From DATJCV01 sp963707665 (GTDB taxonomy: Bacteria > Pseudomonadota > Gammaproteobacteria > Burkholderiales > Burkholderiaceae_D), in assembly GCA_963707665.1 (NCBI GenBank), contig CAVPQU010000024.1, positions 62,001-126,000 of the forward strand: a stretch of 64,000 nt of DNA. Reading direction: 5' to 3'. The notes below the pieces were generated by a model. It had not been told where the DNA came from, searched no databases, and saw only the letters and a program-made list of their open reading frames with translations. Position 1 is the stretch's first letter. Every line of letters starts with the position of its first letter. The position numbers were made by a program, and so were the translations under genes. Of this stretch, positions 1 to 8,630 are shown in pieces.

Positions 1-152
1 TAGTGGCCGCTGCGCTGCAGTACATCGGGCCGGTTGACGCCGGCGGCATGCACCTTGATCAGCACCTCGCCTGCCTTCAGGGCCGGCAGCGGCCGCTGGC
101 AGAGCTGCAGTACCTCGGGAGCGCCATATTGCGTAATTTCAATTGCTCGCAT
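1..152 (-). CDS. NAD(P)H:quinone oxidoreductase, zinc-type ADH superfamily (5' part only)
   Basis: Only the first 50 codons lie in the window; the gene runs off the left edge. The visible N-terminus begins MRAIEITQYGAPEVLQL and continues with KAGEVLIKVHAAGVNRPDVLQR. This is the GroES-like start of the quinone oxidoreductase (QOR/crotonase reductase) branch of medium-chain dehydrogenases, which reduce quinones with NADPH. The start is the first ATG of the frame. The NADPH-binding Rossmann half is outside the window, so substrate cannot be judged. Confidence 0.8.
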   Translation of the reverse strand, partial: MRAIEITQYGAPEVLQLCQRPLPALKAGEVLIKVHAAGVNRPDVLQRSGH

Positions 153-286
153 GCGAATTCCGTATCCGTAAAATTTGATTGTAAGGGAAGCCCCGGAAAA
201 CCCGGTGCAGGCCATGATGCCGCCTGCCTTGCCAGACAGGGCCGCACTAAAGCGGCGACCCGTTGAACGGCCTCTCCCGCGGCCGC

Positions 287-1048
287 TCAGGAGGCCTTTT
301 GCATATCGTTGTCGATCGGCAGCATCTGGCCCGAGATCGATTTGCCGCTGTCGGAGGCGAGGAATACCGCCAGCGCGGCGATGTCGCGCGGATCGACCAG
401 CCGCTTCAGCGACTGCTCCGCCAGCGCCGCTCGCCGCACCTCATCGAGCGACTGGCCACTGGCTTGGGCGCGGCCCTCGAACACCCGCTGCAGCCGGGGG
501 CCATCGACCGCGCCGGGCAGAATCGCATTGGCGCGGATGCCGTATTCGCCCAGTTCGATAGCCAGCGTCTTGGTGAAACCGATCAAACCCCATTTGGTGG
601 TGCAATAAGGGCTGCGGTTGGCGTAGCCGAAACGGCCGGCCACCGAGGCCATGTTGATGATCACACCGGCCGCCGATTTTTTCAGATGCGGAATCGCCAG
701 CCGCGTGACGTGGAAGGTGCCGTTCAGGTTGACCTGCACCACTTTTTCCCATTGCTCGGGATCGAGCTGGTCCACCGGTGCCGTCGGTCCTGAAATGCCG
801 GCGTTGTTGACCAGCACGTCGAGACCGCCCAAGGCGCTCACGCCGAATGCCATCATGCGTTCAACATCGCCGCGGTCGGCGATATCGCAGGTCTTGGTGG
901 TCAGAGCGGGAATCTCTTTCGCCAAGGTATCGAGGCCGGGCCCATCGATGTCGCAAACGAACACCTTGGCGCCCACGGCGGCGAAGGCGCGCACGATTTC
1001 CCGCCCGATGCCGGACGCACCGGCAGTCACCAGCACACACTGTTCCAT
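287..1048 (-). CDS. SDR family NAD(P)-dependent oxidoreductase
   Basis: A classical short-chain dehydrogenase of 253 aa. It has the cofactor motif TAGASGIG (residues 8-15), the structural NNAG (81-84) and a catalytic Ser135, Tyr148-x3-Lys152 set. The start chosen is the ATG preceded by AGGAG at a good distance; a longer frame 15 codons upstream lacks one. Asp at the end of beta-2 (VCDIDG) favours NAD over NADP. The substrate cannot be read from sequence. It stands alone, downstream of the NADH dehydrogenase gene on the same strand, with over 200 bp between them. Confidence 0.85.
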   Translation of the reverse strand: MEQCVLVTAGASGIGREIVRAFAAVGAKVFVCDIDGPGLDTLAKEIPALTTKTCDIADRGDVERMMAFGVSALGGLDVLVNNAGISGPTAPVDQLDPEQWEKVVQVNLNGTFHVTRLAIPHLKKSAAGVIINMASVAGRFGYANRSPYCTTKWGLIGFTKTLAIELGEYGIRANAILPGAVDGPRLQRVFEGRAQASGQSLDEVRRAALAEQSLKRLVDPRDIAALAVFLASDSGKSISGQMLPIDNDMQKAS

Positions 1049-1265
1049 GACTTGCTCCTGTAGTCGGACGGCCTTTCCGCCATGGAAGACCATTGCCTGT
1101 CGGCGCCCGGACGCTCCAGCCCGACCGCCGGCAGCAGCAAATTTTCACTATAGCGATTCTGCGCGAAGGACGCTTGATCTGGCGCGATAGGCCCGCATCC
1201 GGCATGCCGGCGCACGGCGTGCCGCAGAGTGCCTGGGGCATGGAGCAGCATCGACTAGCTACCAC

Positions 1266-2549
1266 CTAGTATTTTTCCTGCGTCTGCTCCCCGGCAACGT
1301 CGGTGATGATGCGCGCGTTGCGCTCAAACGTGATGTAGGCCCAGGCCCAGTCGGTCATCACCATCAGCCGATTGCGAAAACCGATCAGAAAATAGAGATG
1401 CACGAACAGCCAGAATAGCCACGCCGGATAACCGGAAAACTTGATGCGCCCGAGCATGGCGACCGCCGCCTTGCGGCCGATGGTGGCCAGCGAGCCGAAA
1501 TCCCGATAACGAAAGGAAATCCCCGGCTGGCCCTTGACGCGCAACAGGATATTGCGCGCCGCGGTGCGCCCCATCTGCTTGGCCGCCGGTGAGACGCCCG
1601 GCACCGGTTTGCCGTCGCTGCTGATCGCCGCCAGATCGCCGATCACGAATATTTCCGGATGCGCAGGCAGCGACAAGTCCGGCTCGACCTGCACGCGCCC
1701 GCTGCGGTCGAGCGGGGCGCCGCCGCTTGCGGCCAGCGCCTTGCCCAAGGGCGAAGCGGCGACGCCGGCCGACCAGATCACGGTTTTCGATGGCAGCCGT
1801 TGCTCGCCGTCGGGCGTCACAAAAGTCACGCCGTCGGCGTCGATCGCGCTGACGCGACAGCCGGTGCGCACGTCGACGCCGAGCCGTAGCAGTTGCGCGC
1901 GCGCCTTTTCCGACAGGTCCGGCGGATACGGCGGCAGCACGCGGTCCGAGCCTTCCAGCAGCACCACCCGCGCCTGGCGCGAATCGATATGGCGGAATTC
2001 CCCGCGCAGGGTGTGGCGGCCGATTTCAGCCAGGGTGCCAGCCATTTCGACGCCAGTGGCGCCGGCGCCGATCACGGCGAACGTCAACCAGGCGGCGCGC
2101 CGGTCTTCATCGGCCTCGCGTTCGGCACTCTCGAAGGCCATCAAGGTGCGCTTGCGGATCTCGAACGCGTCTTCCAGCGTCTTCAGCGGCGGCGCGTGCT
2201 GTGCCCAGTCGTCGTGCCCGAAATAGCTGTGGGTGGAGCCGCTGGCGACGATCAGATAGTCGTAGCCGATTTCATGGTCGTCTTCCAGGATCACGCAATG
2301 GCGCTCGGCGCGGATATCGGTGACGCACGCCATCAGCGTGGTGAGGTTGCGCTGATCGGCGAGGATGTGGCGGATCGGCGCCGCGATCGCCGGCGCCGAC
2401 AGGCCGGCGGTCGCCACTTGGTACAGCAACGGCTGGAACAGATGATGGTTGCTGCGGTCGATCAGCGTTATTCGAACGTCAGCGCCGGCCAGTTCCCGCG
2501 CCGCCGCCAAACCACCAAAGCCGCAACCGATGATAACGATATGGACCAT
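1266..2549 (-). CDS. ndh: Type II NADH dehydrogenase (NDH-2), FAD-dependent
   Basis: About 427 aa. The N-terminal FAD-binding motif GCGFGG is at residues 8-13, and a second Rossmann motif VIGAGATGVEMAGTLAEI binds NADH near residue 165. The C-terminal region carries a hydrophobic amphipathic stretch (PAWLFWLFVHLYFLIG) of the kind that anchors NDH-2 to the inner membrane. The family passes electrons from NADH to quinone without pumping protons. The start at MVHIVIIG is preferred because the FAD fold begins there; 24 extra upstream codons have no fold role. Confidence 0.9.
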   Translation of the reverse strand: MVHIVIIGCGFGGLAAARELAGADVRITLIDRSNHHLFQPLLYQVATAGLSAPAIAAPIRHILADQRNLTTLMACVTDIRAERHCVILEDDHEIGYDYLIVASGSTHSYFGHDDWAQHAPPLKTLEDAFEIRKRTLMAFESAEREADEDRRAAWLTFAVIGAGATGVEMAGTLAEIGRHTLRGEFRHIDSRQARVVLLEGSDRVLPPYPPDLSEKARAQLLRLGVDVRTGCRVSAIDADGVTFVTPDGEQRLPSKTVIWSAGVAASPLGKALAASGGAPLDRSGRVQVEPDLSLPAHPEIFVIGDLAAISSDGKPVPGVSPAAKQMGRTAARNILLRVKGQPGISFRYRDFGSLATIGRKAAVAMLGRIKFSGYPAWLFWLFVHLYFLIGFRNRLMVMTDWAWAYITFERNARIITDVAGEQTQEKY

Positions 2550-2824
2550 AAAAATTCCGCCGTTCAAAACGACATAATTCAGCGTTTCTGCCCCAAGGCG
2601 ACGCGCAATGAAACGCGGCACATGTGTTTAACATGGTAGCGCAAGCGACTTGGCTGGGCCGGCATCACTGGGAAAGTTTGGTCGAAAATGAAAATTGCAG
2701 GAGTATGCCGAAAAACACAACGATTTCTCTCGATATACAAGCGGATTATAAAATACTATATATAGTATAAAAACTGCGGCATGCGTCGTACGCCTCGCTG
2801 TCAACTACTATGTCTGCGCTCAAT
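2550..2824. other. Gene-free intergenic region between ndh and pnp
   Basis: No coding gene is seen. The stretch holds the ndh promoter side. A single GGAGTAT half-site at 2700-2706 resembles the paired repeats found elsewhere in the window but has no partner 53 nt on. An AT-rich palindrome (ATACTATATATAGTAT, 2753-2768) is unlike the surrounding GC-rich DNA. Confidence 0.5.
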
Positions 2825-2860
2825 AAAAAAGCCGCTCGACATCACTGCCGTGCGGCTTTT
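2825..2860 (-). terminator. Rho-independent terminator of pnp
   Basis: Perfect 9-bp stem AAAAGCCGC/GCGGCTTTT (2827-2835 with 2852-2860). On the minus strand the U-tract follows the hairpin. It sits 48 nt after the pnp stop codon. Confidence 0.85.
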
Positions 2861-2907
2861 CCAGTGAGGCAAGCTGAGATACCAGTTCGCCTCAGGCCTT
2901 ACTCGGC

Positions 2908-5037
2908 CTACTGTGGTGCGACGGCAGCGCCGCCCTCTTCCGCCGTGACTGCTTTCATCGACAGCTTCAGGCGGCCGCGGTCGTCGGTTTCCAGCACCTT
3001 GACGCGCACTTGCTGGCCTTCGTTCAGGTAGTCGGCCACTGCGTTGACGCGCTCGTTGGCGATCTGGCTGATGTGCAGCAGGCCGTCCTTGCCCGGCATC
3101 ACCTGCACGATCGCGCCGAAGTCCAGCAGCTTGAGCACGGTGCCGTCGTAGGTCTTGCCCACTTCGACCGATGCGGTCAGTTCTTCGATGCGGCGCTTGG
3201 CTTCCTGGCCGGCGGCAGCGTCGACCGACGCGATGGTGACCACGCCTTCGTCGCTGATGTCGATCTGGGTGCCGGTTTCTTCGGTCAGCGCGCGGATCAC
3301 GGCGCCGCCCTTGCCGATCACGTCACGGATTTTTTCCGGATTGATCTTGATGGTGATCAGGCGCGGTGCGAAGTCCGACAGCTCGGTCTTCCCGTGCGGC
3401 ACGGCTTTCTGCATTTCGCCCAGGATGTGCACGCGGCCTTCCTTGGCTTGCGCCAGCGCGACCTGCATGATTTCCTTGGTGATGCCCTGGATCTTGATGT
3501 CCATCTGCAGCGCGGTGATGCCGTTGGCGGTGCCGGCCACCTTGAAGTCCATGTCGCCCAGGTGATCTTCGTCGCCCAGGATGTCGGTCAGCACGGCGAA
3601 CTTGCTGCCTTCCTTGATCAGGCCCATGGCGATGCCGGCCACGTGCGCCTTCATCGGCACGCCGGCGTCCATCAGCGCCAGGCAGCCGCCGCAGACCGAC
3701 GCCATCGACGACGAACCGTTCGATTCGGTGATTTCCGACACCAGGCGCACCGAGTAGCTGAACTCTTCCGGCGCCGGCAAGGCGGCCATCAGCGCGCGCT
3801 TGGCCAGGCGGCCGTGGCCGATTTCGCGGCGCTTCGGGGTGCCGACGCGGCCGGTTTCGCCGGTGGCGAACGGAGGCATGTTGTAGTGCAGCATGAAGTG
3901 GTCGGTGTACTCGCCCATCAGCGCGTCGATCTTTTGCTCGTCGCGCGCGGTGCCGAGGGTGGCGACCACCAGCGCCTGGGTTTCGCCGCGGGTGAACAGC
4001 GCCGAACCGTGGGTGCGCGGCAGCACGCCGGTGCGGATCGAGATCGGACGCACGGTGCGGGTGTCGCGGCCGTCGATGCGCGGCTCGCCGTCGAGGATCT
4101 GCGAACGCACGATCTTCGCTTCCATGTCGAACAGGATGTTGCCGACTTCGGCGGCGTCCGGCGCTGCGGCGCCGATCGATGCCGCTTCGGCCGCCAGCGC
4201 GGCGTTGACTTCGGCCGTCGCGTCCTTCAGCTTGGCGGTACGCGCCTGCTTGTCGCGGGTCTGGTAAGCCTCGCGCAGCTTGGCTTCGGCGAAATGCGCG
4301 ACGCGTGCGATCAGCGCTTCGTTCTTCGGCGCCGGCGTCCATTCGACTTCCGGCTTGCCGCCGTCGCGCACCAGGTCGTGGATCGCGTCGATGACGGCTT
4401 TCATCTGGTCGTGGCCGAACACCACCGCGCCCAGCATGACTTCTTCGGACAGTTGCTGCGCTTCCGATTCCACCATCAGCACGGCGGTTTCGGTACCGGC
4501 CACCACCAGGTCCATCTGCGAGTTGTTCAGTTGAGTGGTGGTCGGGTTCAGGATGTACTGGCCATCGACGTAGCCGACGCGCGCGGCGCCGATCGGGCCG
4601 TTGAACGGCATGCCGGACACGCACAGGGCGGCCGAGGCGCCGATCATCGCGGCGATGTCCGGATCGATTTCAGGATTGACCGACAGCACGTGGATGATGA
4701 CCTGCACTTCGTTCAGGTAGCCTTCCGGGAACAGCGGACGGATCGGACGGTCGATCAGGCGCGAGGTCAGCGTTTCCTTTTCCGAAGGACGGCCTTCGCG
4801 CTTGAAGAAACCGCCCGGAATGCGGCCGGCAGCATAGGTTTTTTCAATGTAGTCGACGGTCAGCGGGAAGAAATCCTGGCCCGGCTTGGCATCTTTCCGG
4901 GCGACCACGGTCGCCAGCACGACGGTGTCTTCGATCGACACCAGCACGGCGCCGGAAGCCTGGCGCGCGATTTCGCCGGTTTCCAGGGTGACCTGATGCT
5001 GACCGTACTGGAAGGTTTTCGTAACTTTGTTAAACAT
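2908..5037 (-). CDS. pnp: Polyribonucleotide nucleotidyltransferase (PNPase)
   Basis: 709 aa, the usual length. Phosphorolytic 3'-5' exoribonuclease of the RNA degradosome, cytoplasmic. Domain order is as in the family: first RNase PH domain (about 13-145), helical linker, second RNase PH domain (about 320-460), KH domain with VIGKGGAVIR near residue 560, and a C-terminal S1 domain (VGKTYDGTVLKLLDFGAIV) near 620. It follows rpsO on the same strand with a strong hairpin between them, as in many proteobacteria, where RNase III processing and PNPase autoregulation act in the rpsO-pnp leader. No lesion is seen. Confidence 0.98.
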   Translation of the reverse strand: MFNKVTKTFQYGQHQVTLETGEIARQASGAVLVSIEDTVVLATVVARKDAKPGQDFFPLTVDYIEKTYAAGRIPGGFFKREGRPSEKETLTSRLIDRPIRPLFPEGYLNEVQVIIHVLSVNPEIDPDIAAMIGASAALCVSGMPFNGPIGAARVGYVDGQYILNPTTTQLNNSQMDLVVAGTETAVLMVESEAQQLSEEVMLGAVVFGHDQMKAVIDAIHDLVRDGGKPEVEWTPAPKNEALIARVAHFAEAKLREAYQTRDKQARTAKLKDATAEVNAALAAEAASIGAAAPDAAEVGNILFDMEAKIVRSQILDGEPRIDGRDTRTVRPISIRTGVLPRTHGSALFTRGETQALVVATLGTARDEQKIDALMGEYTDHFMLHYNMPPFATGETGRVGTPKRREIGHGRLAKRALMAALPAPEEFSYSVRLVSEITESNGSSSMASVCGGCLALMDAGVPMKAHVAGIAMGLIKEGSKFAVLTDILGDEDHLGDMDFKVAGTANGITALQMDIKIQGITKEIMQVALAQAKEGRVHILGEMQKAVPHGKTELSDFAPRLITIKINPEKIRDVIGKGGAVIRALTEETGTQIDISDEGVVTIASVDAAAGQEAKRRIEELTASVEVGKTYDGTVLKLLDFGAIVQVMPGKDGLLHISQIANERVNAVADYLNEGQQVRVKVLETDDRGRLKLSMKAVTAEEGGAAVAPQ

Positions 5038-5155
5038 GGGTTTCCTTTCTATTTTGCCGACAGATTTTCAGGCGCTGTCGTTCACCTCACCACAGATGGC
5101 AGCTTGCCACTTCACTATCCGTTGCAGCACCAGCCATGCCAACCACAAAAACGCA

Positions 5156-5187
5156 AATGCCCACGTCAGCAAACTGACGCAGGCATT
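5156..5187 (-). terminator. rpsO-pnp intercistronic hairpin / attenuating terminator
   Basis: Stem AATGCC..CGTCAG/CTGACG..GGCATT with a 4-nt loop, followed on the minus strand by GCGTTTTTG. It lies 35 nt after the rpsO stop and before pnp, so it should end part of the rpsO transcripts. Confidence 0.75.
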
Positions 5188-5221
5188 CCAACTCTAGGTC
5201 GGCCTGAATGTCGCAAGCAAA

Positions 5222-5491
5222 TTACTTACGCAGGCCGAGTTTTTCGATCAGTTCGCGATAACGGTTCGCGTCTTTGCCCTTCAGGTAGGACAGCAGGCTC
5301 TTACGACGGTTGACCATCATGATCAGGCCACGACGGGAGTGGTGATCCTTGTCGTGGGCCTTGAAGTGGCCGTTCAGTTCGTTGATGCGGGCGGTCAGCA
5401 GCGCGACCTGCACTTCCGGCGATCCGGTATCGTTGGCGGCACGTGCGTTGTCCGCGATAATTGCCGCCTTGGCGGCTTTTTCTACCGACAT
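5222..5491 (-). CDS. rpsO: 30S ribosomal protein S15
   Basis: 89 aa, exactly the family length. Starts MSVEKAAKAAIIADNARAAN and carries the conserved SHxxDHHSRRGL-type core (KAHDKDHHSRRGLIMMVNRR). It binds 16S rRNA in the central domain of the 30S subunit. The start is the ATG following AAAGGTAATTGT; an in-frame start five codons upstream is rejected because S15 proteins begin with M-S-(V/L). It heads the rpsO-pnp unit. Confidence 0.98.
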   Translation of the reverse strand: MSVEKAAKAAIIADNARAANDTGSPEVQVALLTARINELNGHFKAHDKDHHSRRGLIMMVNRRKSLLSYLKGKDANRYRELIEKLGLRK

Positions 5492-5581
5492 ACAATTACC
5501 TTTCACATGCGGTGCGCAGAGTCACAACCCCACACATCGTGAACAACAGTTAAAGAACTGGTCGGATTGACCAGAGGGCGG

Positions 5582-5610
5582 AGTATACAGGAAATACCCG
5601 GGCAGCTCAA
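5582..5610 (-). promoter_or_regulatory. Sigma-70 promoter of rpsO
   Basis: On the minus strand TTGAGC (-35), a 17-nt spacer and TATACT (-10), ending about 90 nt before the rpsO start codon. Confidence 0.7.
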
Positions 5611-5650
5611 ATATGGGCGTATTTTGACCCAAGCAACCAAGTTGTTTCCC

Positions 5651-6172
5651 ATGAAAAAATATCTATTGCCTATTTATTATTATGTCGCCGTACTGCTACT
5701 GGCTGGTTGCACGGTGCTCGGCAAGCAGCCTCCCGTCAGTCTGGGCGAACCCGAAGCGAGTCTGATGGCGCGGGCTGGGCCGCCGACCGCACGCTATCCG
5801 CTGGCCGACGGGCATATGCTGGAATACCGGCGTGGGCCATGGGGCCAGGAAACCTATATGGCGCGCATCAGCGCTGATGGCCGTTTGCTATCGTGGGAAC
5901 AGGTATTGACGACGCAAAAGTTTGCCACCATCAAGATCGACCGCGACGGCAAGGCAGACGTGCTGCGCACGATCGGCGCCCCGAGCGAGACGACCTACCT
6001 GACTCTGGTCCGACGCGAGGTATGGTCGTATCCATACAAGGAAAACGGCGTCTGGAATTCCTTGATGCACGTGTATTTCGATGATTCCGGCATTGTGCGC
6101 AAATTGGAAAATGGGCCAGATCCGAAATTCGATCCCGACCCCGAGCGAGGGCTATTCGGGCGGCTTAGATAG
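5651..6172 (+). CDS. BamE/SmpA-like outer-membrane lipoprotein
   Basis: 173 aa. A signal peptide ends in the lipobox LLAG-Cys20. The rest shows two BamE/OmlA-like units: LGEPEASLMARAGPPTARYP and IGAPSETTYLTLVRREVWSY. Each has the G-x-P/(T)-x5-R pattern followed by aromatic strands seen in this small beta-alpha fold. Lipoproteins of this fold often act in envelope assembly, but this is not the canonical bamE and its role is unknown. The start is the ATG directly before KKYLLPIYYY; upstream codons give no signal peptide. It stands between rpsO (divergent) and the small heat-shock gene. Confidence 0.75.
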   Translation: MKKYLLPIYYYVAVLLLAGCTVLGKQPPVSLGEPEASLMARAGPPTARYPLADGHMLEYRRGPWGQETYMARISADGRLLSWEQVLTTQKFATIKIDRDGKADVLRTIGAPSETTYLTLVRREVWSYPYKENGVWNSLMHVYFDDSGIVRKLENGPDPKFDPDPERGLFGRLR

Positions 6173-6195
6173 ATAGCGTCGTGATCCCGCGTCCT

Positions 6196-6224
6196 CTTGA
6201 AATTTTTGTCGGCCACCTTATCTA
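6196..6224 (+). promoter_or_regulatory. Candidate sigma-32 heat-shock promoter
   Basis: CTTGAAA at 6196-6202 matches the sigma-32 -35 box exactly. It is followed after 13 nt by CCTTATCTA, a near match to CCCCATnTA. It lies about 45 nt upstream of the Hsp20 start codon. Confidence 0.65.
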
Positions 6225-6268
6225 AAAGACATTGGAGCCATGCTCCTCTTTTTTGACAGGAGGCGATC

Positions 6269-6730
6269 ATGAATCTGGTATTACGAAATGGATTTCCGGT
6301 ATCAACGGCATTGCGCTCAAGTTCTTACGGCCGCCCACTGGAGCGTTTGATGGACAACATGCTTGAAGAATTCCTGGCACCTTGGGAAAATCAAGACCCA
6401 GCGGTCTCCAGCCCGCGTATGAACGTCATCGAGAACGACCAGGCATTCATCGTGGAAGCCGACGTACCGGGCGTTGCCAAGGAAGATATACGGCTGGCCG
6501 TAGACAATCGGCGCGTTTCCATCGAAGCAGAAGTGAAGCACGAAGCAGCGCCAAGGGAAGGCGACAACATACTGCATTCAGAGCGCATCATCAGCAAATT
6601 CAGCCGCAGCTTTACCTTGCCAACCGAGGTTGACGAAAATAAGGCCGATGCTCGTCTGGAAAATGGCGTTTTGACACTCACTCTCCCAAAAAGGCAAGCA
6701 GCACAACCCAAAAAAATTAGTGTTCAGTAG
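6269..6730 (+). CDS. Small heat-shock protein, Hsp20/alpha-crystallin family
   Basis: 153 aa. ATP-independent holdase that binds unfolding proteins in the cytoplasm. The alpha-crystallin domain runs from about residue 48 to 145, including DVPGVAKEDIRL and the diagnostic A-x4-GVL motif (ADARLENGVLTLTLPK), followed by a short C-terminal tail. A strong ribosome-binding site (AGGAGGC) precedes the ATG. The gene has its own heat-shock-type promoter and terminator, so it is monocistronic. Its GC content is lower than that of its neighbours. Confidence 0.95.
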   Translation: MNLVLRNGFPVSTALRSSSYGRPLERLMDNMLEEFLAPWENQDPAVSSPRMNVIENDQAFIVEADVPGVAKEDIRLAVDNRRVSIEAEVKHEAAPREGDNILHSERIISKFSRSFTLPTEVDENKADARLENGVLTLTLPKRQAAQPKKISVQ

Positions 6731-6762
6731 AACATAGACACGCATAAGCAGGTGTCAACCCG

Positions 6763-6792
6763 AAAGTCCGCATCGTCGATGCGGACTTTTTT
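6763..6792 (+). terminator. Rho-independent terminator after hsp20
   Basis: Stem AAGTCCGCATC/GATGCGGACTT with a GTC loop and a six-T tract on the plus strand. It lies between the convergent hsp20 and leuA genes and may also stop leuA transcripts. Confidence 0.85.
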
Positions 6793-6828
6793 GCTCAGGC
6801 GTACGACTCATGACGGCCTGCATTTTCA

Positions 6829-8379
6829 TCACAGTTGCGGATTCAATTTTTCCGCGTGCGACTGCAGTTTGTTCAGGGCCGACAGATAGGCTTTCGCGGA
6901 TGCCACGACGATATCCAGGTCGGCACCGACGCCGTTGACAATGCGTCCGGCTCGCGACAGTCGCATCGTCACCTCGCCCTGAGATTGCGTCCCGGTCGTG
7001 ATCGAATTTACCGAAAACAACAACAGCTCGGCACCGCTCTGTACCTTGCCTTCGATCGCATTGACGATTGCATCGACCGGGCCATTGCCTTCGCCACTAC
7101 AACTCGATTCCGCACCATTCACCGAAAAGACGATCTGGGCGTTCGGCTTTTCACCGGTTTCCGAATGCTGCGACAAGGACACAAAACGGTAGTGTTCATT
7201 TTCGCTGGATTGCATTTCGTCCGATACCAGCGCCAGGATGTCTTCGTCGAAAATTTCCGATTTGCGGTCGGCCAGCTCCTTGAAGCGCATGAAGGCGGAA
7301 TTCACCTCGGCTTCGGAAGCGAGACCGATGCCAAGTTCTTCCAGTCGTTGCTTGAAGGCATTACGGCCGGAGAGCTTGCCCAGCACCAGCTTGTTGGCGC
7401 TCCAGCCGACATCCTCTGCTCGCATGATTTCGTAGGTGTCACGCGCCTTCAGCACGCCATCCTGATGAATGCCGGAAGCGTGTGCAAACGCATTCGCTCC
7501 CACCACCGCCTTGTTCGGCTGCACCACGAAACCGGTAGTTTGGCTCACCATGCGGCTGGCCGCCAGCAGATGCTGAGTATCGATTCCGAGTGCCAGATTG
7601 AAATAATCCCTGCGCGTCTTGACGGCCATCACGACTTCTTCCAGCGAGCAGTTGCCAGCGCGCTCGCCCAGACCGTTGATCGTGCATTCCACTTGGCGCG
7701 CACCGCCGATTTTCACGCCGGCGAGCGAATTGGCGACCGCCATCCCAAGATCGTTATGACAATGCACGGACCAGATTGCCTTGTCGCTGTTCGGTACTCG
7801 TTCGCGCAGGTTCTTGATGAAATTACCATACAGCTCAGGAACCGCGTAACCGACCGTATCCGGCACATTAATGGTCGTGGCTCCCTCCGCAATGGCGGTT
7901 TCAATCACCCGGCACAGGAAATCGACATCGCTGCGATATCCGTCTTCCGGGCTGAATTCGACATCCGCCACGAGGTTGCGCGCGAAGCGCACCGACAATC
8001 TGGCCTGCTCCAGCACCTGCTCGGGTGTCATGCGCAATTTCTTTTCCATGTGCAACGCCGAGGTCGCGATGAAAGTGTGGATGCGAGCCCGAGCCGCGCC
8101 ACGCAGCGCCTCGGCTGCGCGCGAAATATCGCGATCGTTGGCGCGCGACAGGGAGCAGACGGTCGCATCCTTGACCAGGCCGGCAATCGCCCGGATCGCC
8201 TCGAAGTCACCGTCCGAAGCCGCCGCAAATCCGGCCTCGATGACATCCACCTTCAGTCGTTCGAGTTGTTTGGCAATCCGGATTTTTTCTTCCTTCGTCA
8301 TCGATGCGCCGGGCGACTGCTCGCCATCACGCAACGTGGTATCGAAAATAATGAGCTTGTCGGCTGAATTTGCGGTCAT
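6829..8379 (-). CDS. leuA: 2-isopropylmalate synthase
   Basis: 516 aa. First committed step of leucine synthesis: condenses acetyl-CoA with 2-oxoisovalerate. The N-terminal TIM barrel starts with FDTTLRDGEQSPGASM. It carries the metal-binding HCHNDLGMAVANS and the GLGERAGN glycine loop. The C-terminal roughly 130 residues form the LeuA allosteric domain that binds leucine (VNSITTGTQSQGEVTMRLS). It is the last gene of the ilvBNC-psd-pssA-leuA block, but 250 bp separate it from pssA, so it may have its own promoter. Confidence 0.97.
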   Translation of the reverse strand: MTANSADKLIIFDTTLRDGEQSPGASMTKEEKIRIAKQLERLKVDVIEAGFAAASDGDFEAIRAIAGLVKDATVCSLSRANDRDISRAAEALRGAARARIHTFIATSALHMEKKLRMTPEQVLEQARLSVRFARNLVADVEFSPEDGYRSDVDFLCRVIETAIAEGATTINVPDTVGYAVPELYGNFIKNLRERVPNSDKAIWSVHCHNDLGMAVANSLAGVKIGGARQVECTINGLGERAGNCSLEEVVMAVKTRRDYFNLALGIDTQHLLAASRMVSQTTGFVVQPNKAVVGANAFAHASGIHQDGVLKARDTYEIMRAEDVGWSANKLVLGKLSGRNAFKQRLEELGIGLASEAEVNSAFMRFKELADRKSEIFDEDILALVSDEMQSSENEHYRFVSLSQHSETGEKPNAQIVFSVNGAESSCSGEGNGPVDAIVNAIEGKVQSGAELLLFSVNSITTGTQSQGEVTMRLSRAGRIVNGVGADLDIVVASAKAYLSALNKLQSHAEKLNPQL

Positions 8380-8630
8380 TTGAGACTCCTTGAAAAAACG
8401 CGATATGCTTTTTGAATACTTTTTCGCCTGTCCTTGCCGGCGGCACGAACGGGAAACTGCACGAATTGTGGGGGTATGGGATTTTTGCGCGTTAGCGCAG
8501 TAGGCAAAGCGATAGCAGGCCTGGAATCAGGCTGCTGAAAGCGGAAACAGCGATGTGTTTGGTGCGGAACATTCGAAAACTATATGCGTATTTCGAGAAA
8601 AGCGCAACTTCTTGACGGTACGAGCGGCCC

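Noticed and set aside
2700..2768. GGAGTAT at 2700 as an eighth paired element
   Set aside because: At the expected distance there is only an AT palindrome with no GGAG. It is at best a decayed half copy.
3010..5313. A 767-codon open frame on the plus strand opposite pnp, and similar long frames opposite leuA, leuC, purF and trpB
   Set aside because: They are exact antisense shadows of highly conserved genes in GC-rich DNA, with His/Arg/Asp-rich low-complexity translations and no family features.
5580..5587. GGAGTATA upstream of rpsO as another copy of the paired element
   Set aside because: There is no second motif 53 nt away, and the bases are explained as the -10 box (TATACT) of the rpsO promoter.
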